Assembly: GCA_964409635.1 (NCBI GenBank)
Contig: CAYPEL010000050.1
Coordinates: 1-16,413, forward strand
Source of the DNA: CAYPEL01 sp964409635
GTDB lineage: Bacteria; Pseudomonadota; Gammaproteobacteria; DSM-19610
Direction of reading: 5' to 3'
Length of the DNA stretch: 16,413 nt
The notes beneath the pieces are model-generated. The model was not told the DNA's origin and ran no database searches. It was given only the letters and a program-made list of their open reading frames with translations. Both the position numbers and the translations under genes were made by a program. Shown in pieces: positions 1 to 7,457 of this stretch. Position 1 is the first letter of the stretch. The number at the start of each line of letters is the position of its first letter.

Positions 1-758
1 ACAAATATTTTATCGGCTGCTGCCAGATAGATGGATAGCTGATTTTTCGAATCAGTATTAAACCAACAAGTATCTACAACAGCCTCGCTATCAAGACCAT
101 CTTCCAATATCGCCTGTGCAACTATTCCAGTACGGGGGGTAGTGCAAATCAGCCAATGAATACTATAGTGCTTGGCCAACAGGTTAAGTAAAGATGCAAG
201 TCTGGCCCAATCATCCGGCGTATACTGATAACCAGAGCCCGTACCACCTACCAACAATACCCAACAGGGTTTCGATAAGAAGTTTTTTGGCACTACTAAA
301 GTGTCCAGATACTCAGGCGTTATTTCGCTAACCGGGAACTGCAGGACAATATTATTTTGGGCCTTTAAAATAGGCTCAAGCGTTAAAACCGCAGAAAATA
401 ATCCAGCTGGTAGTCCACGCAATGAGCCTATAAAAATATTAGGGCAAGCATATTGCCTGGCTAGCCAGGCATTTGCGAAGGAGGTTCGTCCACCCGCTGA
501 AACAATCATCTCAGGCAACTGTTTGGGGGCTGTAAATTTATAGAAGAAGCTGAGCAAACTTGAGGGTATGGCAGATCGCGTACACTTCAATAACTCACGC
601 TGCACACTACGAAATAAGCCGATTCGCAGCCGCAGATCCACCCACTCCACCTCTAATGGCTGAGTCAGAGAAAGCGCTTTAATAACGCCTTTGGATTGAT
701 TGAAGTGACCTGGACGACCATCAGATAAGACCCAGACCGTTTTTGGGCCATCAGTCAC
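1..758 (-). CDS. ELM1-family (COG3660-like) protein, partial at left edge
   Basis: The frame is open from a GTG at 758 to the window edge, about 252 codons, and the C-terminus is missing. The N-terminus reads VTDGPKTVWVLSDGRPGHFNQSKG; the SDGxPGHxxQSxG signature is shared with the complete ELM1-family protein encoded at 2692-3621. Later segments (MIVSAGGRTS near residue 95, VLLVGGTGSGYQY near 180) look like the glycine-rich loops of a GT-B-type fold. Bacterial members are annotated 'mitochondrial fission ELM1 family' only by similarity to a plant protein; they usually sit in LPS or capsule loci and their biochemical role is unknown. An in-frame TAA (the stop of the preceding gene, 777-779) lies just upstream, so GTG 758 is the only good start, with a weak ribosome binding site and an 18-base gap. 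It is the last visible gene of the overlapping glycan operon. The family call is fairly secure; a glycosyltransferase role is inference. Confidence 0.75.
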   Translation of the reverse strand, partial: MTDGPKTVWVLSDGRPGHFNQSKGVIKALSLTQPLEVEWVDLRLRIGLFRSVQRELLKCTRSAIPSSLLSFFYKFTAPKQLPEMIVSAGGRTSFANAWLARQYACPNIFIGSLRGLPAGLFSAVLTLEPILKAQNNIVLQFPVSEITPEYLDTLVVPKNFLSKPCWVLLVGGTGSGYQYTPDDWARLASLLNLLAKHYSIHWLICTTPRTGIVAQAILEDGLDSEAVVDTCWFNTDSKNQLSIYLAAADKIF

Positions 759-776
759 AGCACTGCTGTCTGCCGT

Positions 777-1598
777 TTATCGTAAACATCCGCGTTTACC
801 GGTACGCATACGCATGATAAATGCAAGCATATTATCCCGGCCACTGACCTTAATTCTTTTCAACTGAAGATTATCCCGGTCGCGTAAAGCATCCGTTCCT
901 TCGTTGGTTGTTACTGCGCTCGTATAGCCTGCCTCGCGTGCCATGGCAACATGTTCATCGCGATACAATCCAAACGGATAAGCAAAGCTTTTAACCACCA
1001 CATGAAAGCGCTCCTTCAGTTGCCGTCTGGAGTGCACTATCTCTCTATAAGACTGCTCCTGGTTGAGCTTGTTTAAATTGGCATGCGTCAGCGTATGCGA
1101 ACCCAGCTCAAAAATGCCGGAAGCAAGCATTTCACTCACCTGTTTATCAGACAGCTTGCGCTCATCTCTGAGCTCACCTTCGTTATGATAGTCTTTTCTA
1201 TCAGTGGACCAATCGCGATTAAACCGGTCTTCAACCAAATACAATGTCGCCTTACAGCTATATTTTTTCAGCATCGAGAGCGCTAACAAATAGTTATCTT
1301 CGTAGCCATCATCAAAACTTATTGCATAGGATTTTTCGGGTAATGCCACACCCTTTGCAATCAACTCGCTGACTGTAAAGCTTTTCCAGCCATTGTTTTT
1401 CAACCAGCGCAACTGCTTTTCAAAATTGCCCGGTGAAACACGCAAGCCATTAAAACGTGCGCCGCGCTTGTGTCTGGCAATCATGTGATACATCAAGATA
1501 CGGGGGCGTTTATAACTGATAGGCAACTTCCACCAGGCATAGCGCCAGGAGAACCAGAACAGGCCTGCAATAAATACCGCGATCAGCAAGTTACTCAA
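777..1598 (-). CDS. Polysaccharide deacetylase family protein (NodB domain), membrane anchored
   Basis: A 273-residue protein with an N-terminal membrane segment (about residues 3-19), then a carbohydrate-esterase family 4 (NodB) domain. Visible motifs are SFDDGYEDN at 94-102 (the catalytic and metal-binding aspartates are 96 and 97), the metal-binding GSHTLTH at 166-172 (H168 and H172), and FAYPFG at 205-210. The family removes N- or O-acetyl groups from surface glycans using a divalent metal. The start is TTG at 1598-1596, overlapping the TGA of the upstream glycosyltransferase gene; a GGGAGA ribosome binding site seven bases ahead supports it, and the next methionine would delete the anchor. 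The protein probably acts at the outer face of the inner membrane on the glycan made by its neighbours. The family is clear; the substrate is unknown. Confidence 0.88.
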   Translation of the reverse strand: MSNLLIAVFIAGLFWFSWRYAWWKLPISYKRPRILMYHMIARHKRGARFNGLRVSPGNFEKQLRWLKNNGWKSFTVSELIAKGVALPEKSYAISFDDGYEDNYLLALSMLKKYSCKATLYLVEDRFNRDWSTDRKDYHNEGELRDERKLSDKQVSEMLASGIFELGSHTLTHANLNKLNQEQSYREIVHSRRQLKERFHVVVKSFAYPFGLYRDEHVAMAREAGYTSAVTTNEGTDALRDRDNLQLKRIKVSGRDNMLAFIMRMRTGKRGCLR

Positions 1599-2707
1599 CC
1601 CGCAATCTCCCGGTAGACATTAATGGTTTCGTTCACCATATTCTCGACGCTTTTAAAATCATGCGGCGCCACCTCTTGAGGTTTATCGAGTAACCGGTCC
1701 GTGGTCTTTTCCAGACCATCCATATCCCCTGGTTTAACCCGTCCGGCAGGGAAAACGCGCGACAGAGAATCACTCACTCCGCCGTGATCATACCCTATAA
1801 CTGGAACACCCAGACTTAAAGCCTCCTGTACCGTACGTCCAAAAGATTCCGGTTTATTCGACAGCGAAAAAATTATCTTTGATACGGCCATGATGTCACA
1901 CAAATCCAGTCTATTACCGGTGAATGTTATAAACCGCTCCATTCCAAGATCCTCAATAGCCTGGTGCAGCTCATCCATATAAGACGCATGACGCGGTTCA
2001 TGACTGCCAACAATCAAACCATAAACCGGTTTTCCTGCTTTCACCAGACGGCTCATTAAAACAATAAAATCCAGATGCCCTTTGCGCCGGGTAATGCGCC
2101 CGGGCAAGGTTAGTATTTGCTTATCCATCACGAAAGGGTAATCACTATACCAGCGCTGCAACCAGGCTTCACCCGGGTGATAACCATACTGGTAAATCTG
2201 TGTATCGATGCCACGCTCTATCAAGCGGATGCGCGTTAAATCGAGTTTAGGGTAATTCTGTTCCAGGTAGCAAACTGCTGCATTTGAAACGGCGATGACA
2301 CGCTCACCGCGCGTCATGACACTGCTATAACGTTTCACGCTATATAAACCGTGCACTGTCGTTACCAATCCTGGCTGATTACGTTCGGGCAATCCCTTCC
2401 AGGCACGATACGCCACCCAGGCTGGCATGCGCGAGCGTGCGTGCAGGATATCGACTTGCTGTTGTCTTATGAATTTCTTGAGCGCTCGTGATTTTCCAAA
2501 AGTGAACAGGGATTTTTTTCCAATGGGCCAATTAAAGTGCTCACTACCCTCCCCAGTCAAGCGTGACACCAGTTGTCCACCAGCCGACATCACCAATGAA
2601 CGGTGGCCGTGCGCCACCAGACCGGCGGCGAGCTCTAGCGTACCGCGCTCTACGCCACCGCTATCCAGCGCTGGTAATAATTGCAGTACCGTTAGCGCTT
2701 TAGCCAT
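1595..2707 (-). CDS. Glycosyltransferase family 4 (GT-B) protein
   Basis: A 370-residue protein from ATG 2707. An eight-codon upstream extension to 2731 is possible, but the chosen start puts the typical GT4 opening (MAKALTVLQLLPALDSGGVERG) at the N-terminus. Features in order: N-terminal acceptor domain with the GGVERGTLEL loop (17-26), VIAVSNA (137-143), RLIERGID (161-168, in place of the usual IPNGVD), LPGRITRRKGHLDF (201-214, the nucleotide-phosphate-binding R and K), and the EX7E motif PESFGRTVQEAL with E287 and E295. The family transfers a sugar from a nucleotide-sugar to a growing glycan on the cytoplasmic side of the membrane. The gene starts inside the end of the ELM1-family gene (16-base overlap) and its stop overlaps the deacetylase start, so translation is probably coupled. 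The sugar and acceptor cannot be told from the sequence. Confidence 0.9.
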   Translation of the reverse strand: MAKALTVLQLLPALDSGGVERGTLELAAGLVAHGHRSLVMSAGGQLVSRLTGEGSEHFNWPIGKKSLFTFGKSRALKKFIRQQQVDILHARSRMPAWVAYRAWKGLPERNQPGLVTTVHGLYSVKRYSSVMTRGERVIAVSNAAVCYLEQNYPKLDLTRIRLIERGIDTQIYQYGYHPGEAWLQRWYSDYPFVMDKQILTLPGRITRRKGHLDFIVLMSRLVKAGKPVYGLIVGSHEPRHASYMDELHQAIEDLGMERFITFTGNRLDLCDIMAVSKIIFSLSNKPESFGRTVQEALSLGVPVIGYDHGGVSDSLSRVFPAGRVKPGDMDGLEKTTDRLLDKPQEVAPHDFKSVENMVNETINVYREIAG

Positions 2708-3621
2708 CGCTGCTGCACCCACTGCGCGCAACGCAGCGCCTCCTGAAGTGGTTTTACATCAGATTTTGTGAGTTGAAAGCTACCCGGTTCAGGGATACAC
2801 CCTTCTTTGACCAATGTGTCCACGCCGGTTGCAACGCGTCCCTGTTTGGCGCGCTGCACTTTGATCAAGCCAACCCGTGCGCCGGATGATAATGCTTCAT
2901 ACAACATAGAGACACTGTCTTCAGTGACCCAAATTTCGCCGCATAACGCCAGCTGATCATCGAGCCAGCCAGGCTGACACAGTGTATGCGGCATAGCCTG
3001 AACATTTTCCAGACGTGAAATTCGCTCCATGATCGCTGCTGGCGTTCGCCGTGACGAAGTCACTGTCCAGTGCATATCAGGTCGCCGGCTAATCAACAAT
3101 TTTATTTGATCAACAACACTGGTTGACTGCCAGTTATATTCATCCGAAATACCCCCGAGCATGATCAGCCCTAAATCAGGTTGATGCTGTCCACCGGGTG
3201 AAATTGTGTTCAAAACACCTTCGGAGAGAAAAATATTCTCTGCTGCAGCGGGATTGTCATGGCGTGGGGCAATTACGACATCAAACCATCTGACCGGTAA
3301 TGACGGCTTCATAAGCACGATGATACGGCCCCCGACTGCACGACGCGCTGTTAGCATCGGCCAGTGCGTACTGTGACCCGCACCAATCAGAATATCAGGT
3401 GCGGGTTTCTTTTTATTATTCGGGAAACGCTTGAGTAGTAGATTAAGAAAATTAAAGCCTGTTGCCGCCACAACGTAATCGTGTATCTCAACAGGTACCA
3501 ATTTATGTAAAGCAGCCGCGAGCCCCAACGACTGGCTGTCGTGTCCTGGCTGGCCGTCGCTAAAACGCCAGATTACAATGGGGGATTGGTTATTCACGAG
3601 ATTACGATTTGATGCATTCAA
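2692..3621 (-). CDS. ELM1-family (COG3660-like) protein, complete copy
   Basis: A 309-residue protein. Recognisable family elements are RFSDGQPGHDSQSLG at 19-33, ILIGAGHSTHWPM at 78-89, VIAPRHD at 116-122, VTSSRRTP near 193, and WVTEDSVSMLYEALSSG near 250, the most characteristic C-terminal signature. There is no signal peptide, so it is probably cytoplasmic or membrane-peripheral. ATG 3621 is preceded by AGCAGGA. It is the first gene of the overlapping operon ELM1 - GT4 - deacetylase - second ELM1. The same family occurs twice here, with only the SDG/PGH region obviously similar, so these are diverged paralogues rather than a recent duplication. Members are often found near lipid A and core genes; the overall look suggests a GT-B-like fold, but no reaction is established that I can cite. 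Confidence 0.82.
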   Translation of the reverse strand: MNASNRNLVNNQSPIVIWRFSDGQPGHDSQSLGLAAALHKLVPVEIHDYVVAATGFNFLNLLLKRFPNNKKKPAPDILIGAGHSTHWPMLTARRAVGGRIIVLMKPSLPVRWFDVVIAPRHDNPAAAENIFLSEGVLNTISPGGQHQPDLGLIMLGGISDEYNWQSTSVVDQIKLLISRRPDMHWTVTSSRRTPAAIMERISRLENVQAMPHTLCQPGWLDDQLALCGEIWVTEDSVSMLYEALSSGARVGLIKVQRAKQGRVATGVDTLVKEGCIPEPGSFQLTKSDVKPLQEALRCAQWVQQRWLKR

Positions 3622-3663
3622 TCCTGCTTTATTTCTATAAATCCTTATTTATACCCTCTCCCA

Positions 3664-3815
3664 GTCCCTCCGCCACAGGATGGTGTCGTAAAACATATTC
3701 CCGTAGGGTGGAGTGAGATACGAACCCCACCGGAACCCGCAGAAAATGGTGGGGTTCGCAAGCTCACCCCACCCTACAAAAGACTTTTGCGACACCCTTA
3801 CTTAAGGGGAGGGAC
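3664..3815. repeat. MITE-like nested palindromic repeat between the zinc-ribbon and ELM1 genes
   Basis: Three nested pairs of inverted arms share one centre. The outermost is GTCCCTCC (3664-3671) with GGAGGGAC (3808-3815). The middle pair is GGTGTCGTAAAA (3682/3683-3693) with TTTTGCGACACC (3785-3796), one mismatch. The inner arms begin GTAGGGTGG at 3703 and end CCACCCTAC at 3777, with CGAACCCCACC (3721-3731) facing GGTGGGGTTCG (3748-3758). The whole could fold into a long cruciform or RNA hairpin and would also act as a barrier between the two minus-strand operons. No coding potential and no clear target-site duplication are visible. It resembles the small non-autonomous palindromic elements dispersed in many gammaproteobacterial genomes; copy number cannot be judged from one window. 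Confidence 0.75.
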
Positions 3816-3821
3816 GGTTCT

Positions 3822-4040
3822 TTAATCTTTTAGAATATAGTCGGCGCCGCAATAAGGGCATTTCGCTTTGCCGCTCTCTTCAATGGGGAGATAAACCCGC
3901 GGGTGCGAATTCCACAAGCTCATGCCATCGAGCGGGCAGTGCAAAGGCATGTCTGCGCGCGTAACTTCATAACGGTTTTCAGCGTTAGCCTGAATATATT
4001 TTGTACCACCGGCATCAGCAGCAGTGTTTGATTTAGACAC
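3822..4040 (-). CDS. Zinc-ribbon protein of the CHCC (NDUFS6-like, zf-CHCC) family
   Basis: A 72-residue protein. The C-terminal half carries the metal-ligand pattern PLHCPLDG (C35), SHPRVYLPI (H46) and KAKCPYCGADYIL (C61, C64), which is the zf-CHCC ribbon found in bacterial relatives of the complex I subunit NDUFS6. These proteins are small, cytoplasmic and of unsettled function. The gene lies 18 bases downstream of ilvE on the same strand, so the two are probably co-transcribed; this pairing of ilvE with a tiny zinc-ribbon gene recurs in gammaproteobacteria. The N-terminal 25 residues are low-complexity and probably disordered. Confidence 0.85.
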   Translation of the reverse strand: MSKSNTAADAGGTKYIQANAENRYEVTRADMPLHCPLDGMSLWNSHPRVYLPIEESGKAKCPYCGADYILKD

Positions 4041-4058
4041 AAGAATACCCCCAGATAA

Positions 4059-4982
4059 TTACTCAACCAGTGTCAGCCATTTCGGGTGGTCTTCCCGCCG
4101 GCCATAAACCTGGTCAAAATAAAGTGACTGTAAACGTTCTGTGATTGGCCCCCGGCCACCCTCACCAATAGTCCGGTCGTCCAACTCCCGGATCGGCGTT
4201 ACTTCAGCAGCCGTACCTGTAAAGAAAGCTTCATCTGCCACATAAACTTCATCCCGCGTAATCCGCTTTTCCCGCACCGTCAGGCCTTCTTCCTGCGCCA
4301 GCGTCACGATGGTATCACGGGTAATGCCTTCCAGCGCTGATGTCAGGTCGGGTGTATACAACACACCATTACGCACGATAAAAATATTCTCGCCGCTGCC
4401 TTCGGCAACAAAACCTTCAGTATCCAGTAACAATGCCTCATCATAACCACAGGTCAGGGCTTCGTTCAGCGCCAGCATGGAATTCATGTAATTACCGTTG
4501 GCTTTAGCTTTGCACATGGTGATGTTGACATGGTGCCGGGTAAAGGAAGACGTTTTGATGCGAATGCCCTTCTGCATGTTTTCTTCGCCCAGATAGGAAC
4601 CCCATTCCCAGGCGGCAACAATGACATGCGTCTTGAGATTATCAGCCCGCAAGCCCATGCCTTCGGAACCGTAAAAACACATGGGCCGGATATAGGCCGA
4701 TGACAAATTGTTTTCCCGCACCACGGTTCGCTGCGCTTCATTCAGCGTTTGCTTGTCGAAGGGCATCGGCATTTTTAATATATGTGCAGAACGAAACAGC
4801 CGGTCGGTATGTCCTTGCAGGCGAAAGATCGCGGTACCCTGCTCGGCATCATAGGCACGCACACCTTCAAACACACCCATTCCATAATGCAGGGTGTGGG
4901 TTAAAACATGCGTTGTCGCTTCGCGCCAGGGAACCAGCTCTCCATCCTTCCAGATAACGCCATCGCGATCGGACATCGACAT
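4059..4982 (-). CDS. ilvE: Branched-chain amino acid aminotransferase
   Basis: A 307-residue class IV (fold type IV) PLP-dependent aminotransferase, the usual family length. It interconverts leucine, isoleucine and valine with their 2-oxo acids using 2-oxoglutarate/glutamate, the last step of branched-chain amino acid synthesis in the cytoplasm. Visible motifs: LHYGMGVFEGVRAY (31-44), GHTDRLFRSA (57-66, phosphate-binding R61), CKAKANGNYMNS with the Schiff-base lysine K160 aligned to E. coli K160, and GFVAEGSGENIFIV (190-203, PLP-ring glutamate E194). The start at 4982 has AGGAG eight bases upstream; an internal ATG two codons later is also possible. Normally glnE is the upstream neighbour; here the restriction-modification pair intervenes, so ilvE probably relies on its own promoter. 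Confidence 0.96.
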   Translation of the reverse strand: MSMSDRDGVIWKDGELVPWREATTHVLTHTLHYGMGVFEGVRAYDAEQGTAIFRLQGHTDRLFRSAHILKMPMPFDKQTLNEAQRTVVRENNLSSAYIRPMCFYGSEGMGLRADNLKTHVIVAAWEWGSYLGEENMQKGIRIKTSSFTRHHVNITMCKAKANGNYMNSMLALNEALTCGYDEALLLDTEGFVAEGSGENIFIVRNGVLYTPDLTSALEGITRDTIVTLAQEEGLTVREKRITRDEVYVADEAFFTGTAAEVTPIRELDDRTIGEGGRGPITERLQSLYFDQVYGRREDHPKWLTLVE

Positions 4983-5032
4983 TCAATTTTCTCCTGACTA
5001 TTTACTTAGTTAAATATGTACTAATCTCAGCT

Positions 5033-5061
5033 ATTATAGGAATACGCTAATAATTTAATGA
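5033..5061 (-). promoter_or_regulatory. Candidate sigma-70 promoter for ilvE
   Basis: On the minus strand a perfect TATAAT (5038-5033) lies about 50 bases ahead of the ilvE start. At 17-bp spacing the -35 position reads TCATTA (5061-5056), a weak match, so activity would depend on the strong -10. Assigned by motif only. Confidence 0.4.
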
Positions 5062-5094
5062 TTGTGCATTCTTCTATTCTAGACATTATCTAAA

Positions 5095-5110
5095 GTATCA
5101 AATCTGATAC
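5095..5110. promoter_or_regulatory. Short palindrome between the divergent ilvE and methyltransferase promoters
   Basis: GTATCA-AATC-TGATAC is a perfect 6-bp inverted repeat, extendable to 8 of 9 pairs, followed on the plus strand by six Ts. It lies just upstream of the methyltransferase -35. It could be an operator half or, less likely, a weak intrinsic terminator; no plus-strand gene precedes it, so a terminator would have little to stop. Confidence 0.4.
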
Positions 5111-5119
5111 CTTTTTTGT

Positions 5120-5147
5120 TTGACAGATCAACATCAACGGCTACAAT
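5120..5147 (+). promoter_or_regulatory. Sigma-70 promoter of the methyltransferase gene
   Basis: A consensus TTGACA (5120-5125) and a near-consensus TACAAT (5142-5147) are separated by 16 bp. Transcription would begin near 5153-5155, giving a leader of about 30 bases that includes AAGGAA (5171-5176) ahead of the ATG at 5184. The -10 box lies entirely within the left arm of the long inverted repeat described next. Confidence 0.65.
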
Positions 5148-5200
5148 AGGTACTAATGAATAGTTTCTATAAGGAAACCGTGCATGAGTACCTATTGTAG
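5141..5200. promoter_or_regulatory. Perfect 14-bp inverted repeat spanning promoter and start codon (probable auto-operator)
   Basis: The left arm CTACAATAGGTACT (5141-5154) and right arm AGTACCTATTGTAG (5187-5200) are perfect reverse complements with a 32-bp spacer. The left arm covers the -10 box to about +1; the right arm begins at the base after the ATG and forms codons 2-6. Only the last base or two of the left arm would be transcribed from the adjacent promoter, so an RNA hairpin is unlikely and a pair of DNA-binding sites is favoured. The encoded methyltransferase has its own N-terminal helix-turn-helix; several C5 methyltransferases (M.EcoRII, M.MspI, M.SsoII) are known to repress their own genes through N-terminal extensions. 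Autoregulation here is inference. Confidence 0.75.
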
Positions 5201-6620
5201 CGTAATTGATGCAGCGAGCATCTTGAAAATCAGCGAGCAAAGAACCAGGGAATTATGCCGGTCAGACCTGTTGGTAGCAAAAAAATTTGGCCGCTCATGG
5301 TTAATTGACAAAACCAGCCTAAAAAAATATGGATTACGGAAGTCACACACGATAGCAGAAGACCACCCAGTTTATGAAGTTAATCGCCAGAAAAATAAGC
5401 AACCCGTAGCTTTAAGCTTTTTCTCCGGCGCAATGGGGCTCGACCTTGGCATAGAAAAGTCAGGCTTTGATATCCGGTTAGCCTGCGAAATTGATAAATA
5501 CTGCAGGCAAACCATTATGCTCAATAGACCCAACGTTGCCTTGCTCAGCGACATCAATGATTATACAAAACAGGATATTTTAGAAGCAGCTGGCTTATCA
5601 AATGTTGATAACATCGATTTGGTCATCGGCGGGCCACCCTGCCAGGCATTTAGTACAGCCGGTAAACGCAAGGCATTTAACGATGAGAGAGGTAATGTTT
5701 TTCTAAAATACATAGATTTAGCACTTGATTTAAATCCACAGTTCATCGTCATTGAAAATGTACGCGGTTTATTATCTTGCCCCATGGATCATAGACCACA
5801 CGACCAACGTGGCCCGGAATTTCCTGATTTAGCAACAGATGAACTTAAGGGAGGCGCGCTTAATTTTATACTTTCGAAGCTAAGAAATTCTGGATACGCG
5901 TATTCTTTCAATTTATATAATTCTGCCAATTTCGGCACACCACAAATTCGCGAGAGGGTAATTATTATTTGTACCCGGGACGGAAATACCCCCCCTTTTT
6001 TGACACCAACACACTCTGAAAATAGTTTGCATAATTTACCCGGATGGCAAACTTTCAGGCGCGCAACAAGCAAGCTAAAAAAACACGACCATTTGAACTT
6101 CCCAGAGAAGCGTCTAAAGTATTACCGACTTTTAAAGCCAGGAGAAAACTGGAGAAATCTGCCTGAAGATTTACAAAAAGAGGCGCTAGGAAAATCCTAC
6201 TATGCAGGAGGTGGAAAAACTGGCTTCTTCCGGAGACTCGCCTGGAATAAACCTGCGCCCACTTTGGTAACACACCCTGCAATGCCGGCTACAGATTTAG
6301 CTCACCCGAAGGAAGACAGACCGCTTTCAATACAAGAATATAAGAAAATTCAAGAATTTCCTGATCATTGGGAACTGGCTGGCCCGTTAATACAGCAATA
6401 CAAACAAATTGGTAATGCAGTACCAATCAGTCTGGGCCACGCTGTAGGCTTACTCCTTAAAAATATATCAATGGGTGAAAAGCTGCCTGAATTCTCCCAT
6501 TTTAAATACTCAAGATATAAAAATACGAGCAATATTGAATGGGAAAATGAATTCAAAAATAGAATTCATAAGGGCTGTCTTCTTAAGGCATCAGGGAAAC
6601 AGGCCGAGCTGACACTTTAA
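5184..6620 (+). CDS. DNA (cytosine-5-)-methyltransferase with N-terminal helix-turn-helix
   Basis: A 478-residue modification enzyme of a type II RM system; it transfers a methyl group from S-adenosylmethionine to C5 of cytosine in its target site. Residues 1-53 resemble an excisionase/MerR-like helix-turn-helix (VIDAASILKISEQRTREL ... KKFGRSWLIDKTSLKKY). The catalytic part follows: motif I ALSFFSGAMGLDLG (76-89), motif IV GGPPCQAFSTAGKR with nucleophile C153, motif VI IENVRGL (190-196), motif VIII QIRERV (254-259), a target-recognition region about 270-380, and motif X QIGNAVP (408-414). A tail of about 50 residues follows motif X. The ATG at 5184 has a good AAGGAA site. The region is AT-richer than ilvE and glnE, which suggests horizontal acquisition. 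The recognition sequence cannot be read from the protein. Confidence 0.95.
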   Translation: MSTYCSVIDAASILKISEQRTRELCRSDLLVAKKFGRSWLIDKTSLKKYGLRKSHTIAEDHPVYEVNRQKNKQPVALSFFSGAMGLDLGIEKSGFDIRLACEIDKYCRQTIMLNRPNVALLSDINDYTKQDILEAAGLSNVDNIDLVIGGPPCQAFSTAGKRKAFNDERGNVFLKYIDLALDLNPQFIVIENVRGLLSCPMDHRPHDQRGPEFPDLATDELKGGALNFILSKLRNSGYAYSFNLYNSANFGTPQIRERVIIICTRDGNTPPFLTPTHSENSLHNLPGWQTFRRATSKLKKHDHLNFPEKRLKYYRLLKPGENWRNLPEDLQKEALGKSYYAGGGKTGFFRRLAWNKPAPTLVTHPAMPATDLAHPKEDRPLSIQEYKKIQEFPDHWELAGPLIQQYKQIGNAVPISLGHAVGLLLKNISMGEKLPEFSHFKYSRYKNTSNIEWENEFKNRIHKGCLLKASGKQAELTL

Positions 6621-6711
6621 TTATAATTTCAGCCAGCAATACTTATCCATACACTTACAGTACAAACCTACATTAAAGTAAAATATAAAGTCAGGCAGTA
6701 TTTATAACCGC

Positions 6712-6729
6712 ATGGAACTGATCAGATGA
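6712..6729 (+). other. Possible five-codon leader ORF overlapping the endonuclease start
   Basis: ATG GAA CTG ATC AGA TGA (MELIR) ends so that its TGA overlaps the ATG of the endonuclease gene (6726). No strong ribosome binding site is visible ahead of the endonuclease, so reinitiation from this mini-ORF is conceivable and could delay nuclease synthesis relative to the methyltransferase. It could equally be chance. Confidence 0.2.
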
Positions 6730-7457
6730 TAGACCGGAATGAATTATCTAACTTTATAGAGTCAGGTATCCAAGCTTACCACCAGAAAATACTCGACCGC
6801 CTACTAATACTTAAACTGCCCAATGTACTTAAAAGAAAAAATCCGTATCTATTTAGGGTAAAAGCCCTGAATACCAGCCATGAATTAGTAAAGTCAATTC
6901 TTGATGCGCACTTATCCTCGCAAGAAGAAGGTATTTTTGGAGGTTTTTTAGAAGAACTGGCAATCTTTGTATGCAATAAAGAAAATGGCGGAATAAAGTC
7001 TTCTGCGGAAGGAATTGATCTTGAATTCGAGCGAGACAGCATTCGCTACATTGTATCAATTAAGTCTGGGCCTAATTGGGGAAATAGTTCGCAGATCTCT
7101 AAATTAAAAGACCATTTTTTGAAAGCAAAACGAATCATAGGGACAAATACAAATAAGCAAAATGTTGTTGCCATAAATGGTTGTTGCTATGGGAAAGACG
7201 ACTCACCAGATAAAGGCAGCTACTTAAAACTATGCGGGCAACGATTTTGGGAGTTAATATCAGGTGATGAAGAACTGTACGCCGTAATTATAGAGCCCCT
7301 TGGACATCAAGCACATGAACGGAATGAACACTTTTACACCGAATATGCAAAAGCAATAAACAAGTTTACACTAGAGTTTTCGAAACAGTACTGCGATGAG
7401 TCTGGAGCAATAAATTGGGTAAAACTATTGAGGTACAATTCTGGAAAAATTGATTAG
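6726..7457 (+). CDS. Type II restriction endonuclease, PmeII-like family
   Basis: A 243-residue protein I recognise as like the endonucleases annotated 'PmeII family'; the family name is from memory and is less certain than the role. Characteristic blocks are LKLPNVLKRKNPYLF (29-43), DAHLSSQEEGIFGGFLEELAIF (60-81), AEGIDLEF (94-101), YIVSIKSGPNWGNSSQI (108-124), NGCCYGKDD (151-159), KLCGQRFWELISG (168-180) and IIEPLGHQA (188-196). D98 with S111-x-K113, helped by E76 or E77, fits a PD-(D/E)xK-type nuclease core with Mg2+ catalysis. It would cut unmodified DNA at the site protected by the methyltransferase encoded 105 bases upstream. The gap holds only weak promoter-like AT-rich sequence (TATAAA at 6684). 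It ends 15 bases from the convergent glnE stop. Confidence 0.82.
   Translation: MIDRNELSNFIESGIQAYHQKILDRLLILKLPNVLKRKNPYLFRVKALNTSHELVKSILDAHLSSQEEGIFGGFLEELAIFVCNKENGGIKSSAEGIDLEFERDSIRYIVSIKSGPNWGNSSQISKLKDHFLKAKRIIGTNTNKQNVVAINGCCYGKDDSPDKGSYLKLCGQRFWELISGDEELYAVIIEPLGHQAHERNEHFYTEYAKAINKFTLEFSKQYCDESGAINWVKLLRYNSGKID

Noticed and set aside
301..543. 80-codon plus-strand frame near the left edge
   Set aside because: It lies opposite the partial ELM1-family gene, whose conserved motifs are read on the minus strand.
5141..5200. Interpretation of the inverted repeat as an RNA hairpin hiding the ribosome binding site
   Set aside because: The predicted start of transcription is at the end of the left arm, so the transcript would lack most of that arm; this remains possible only for longer read-through RNA.
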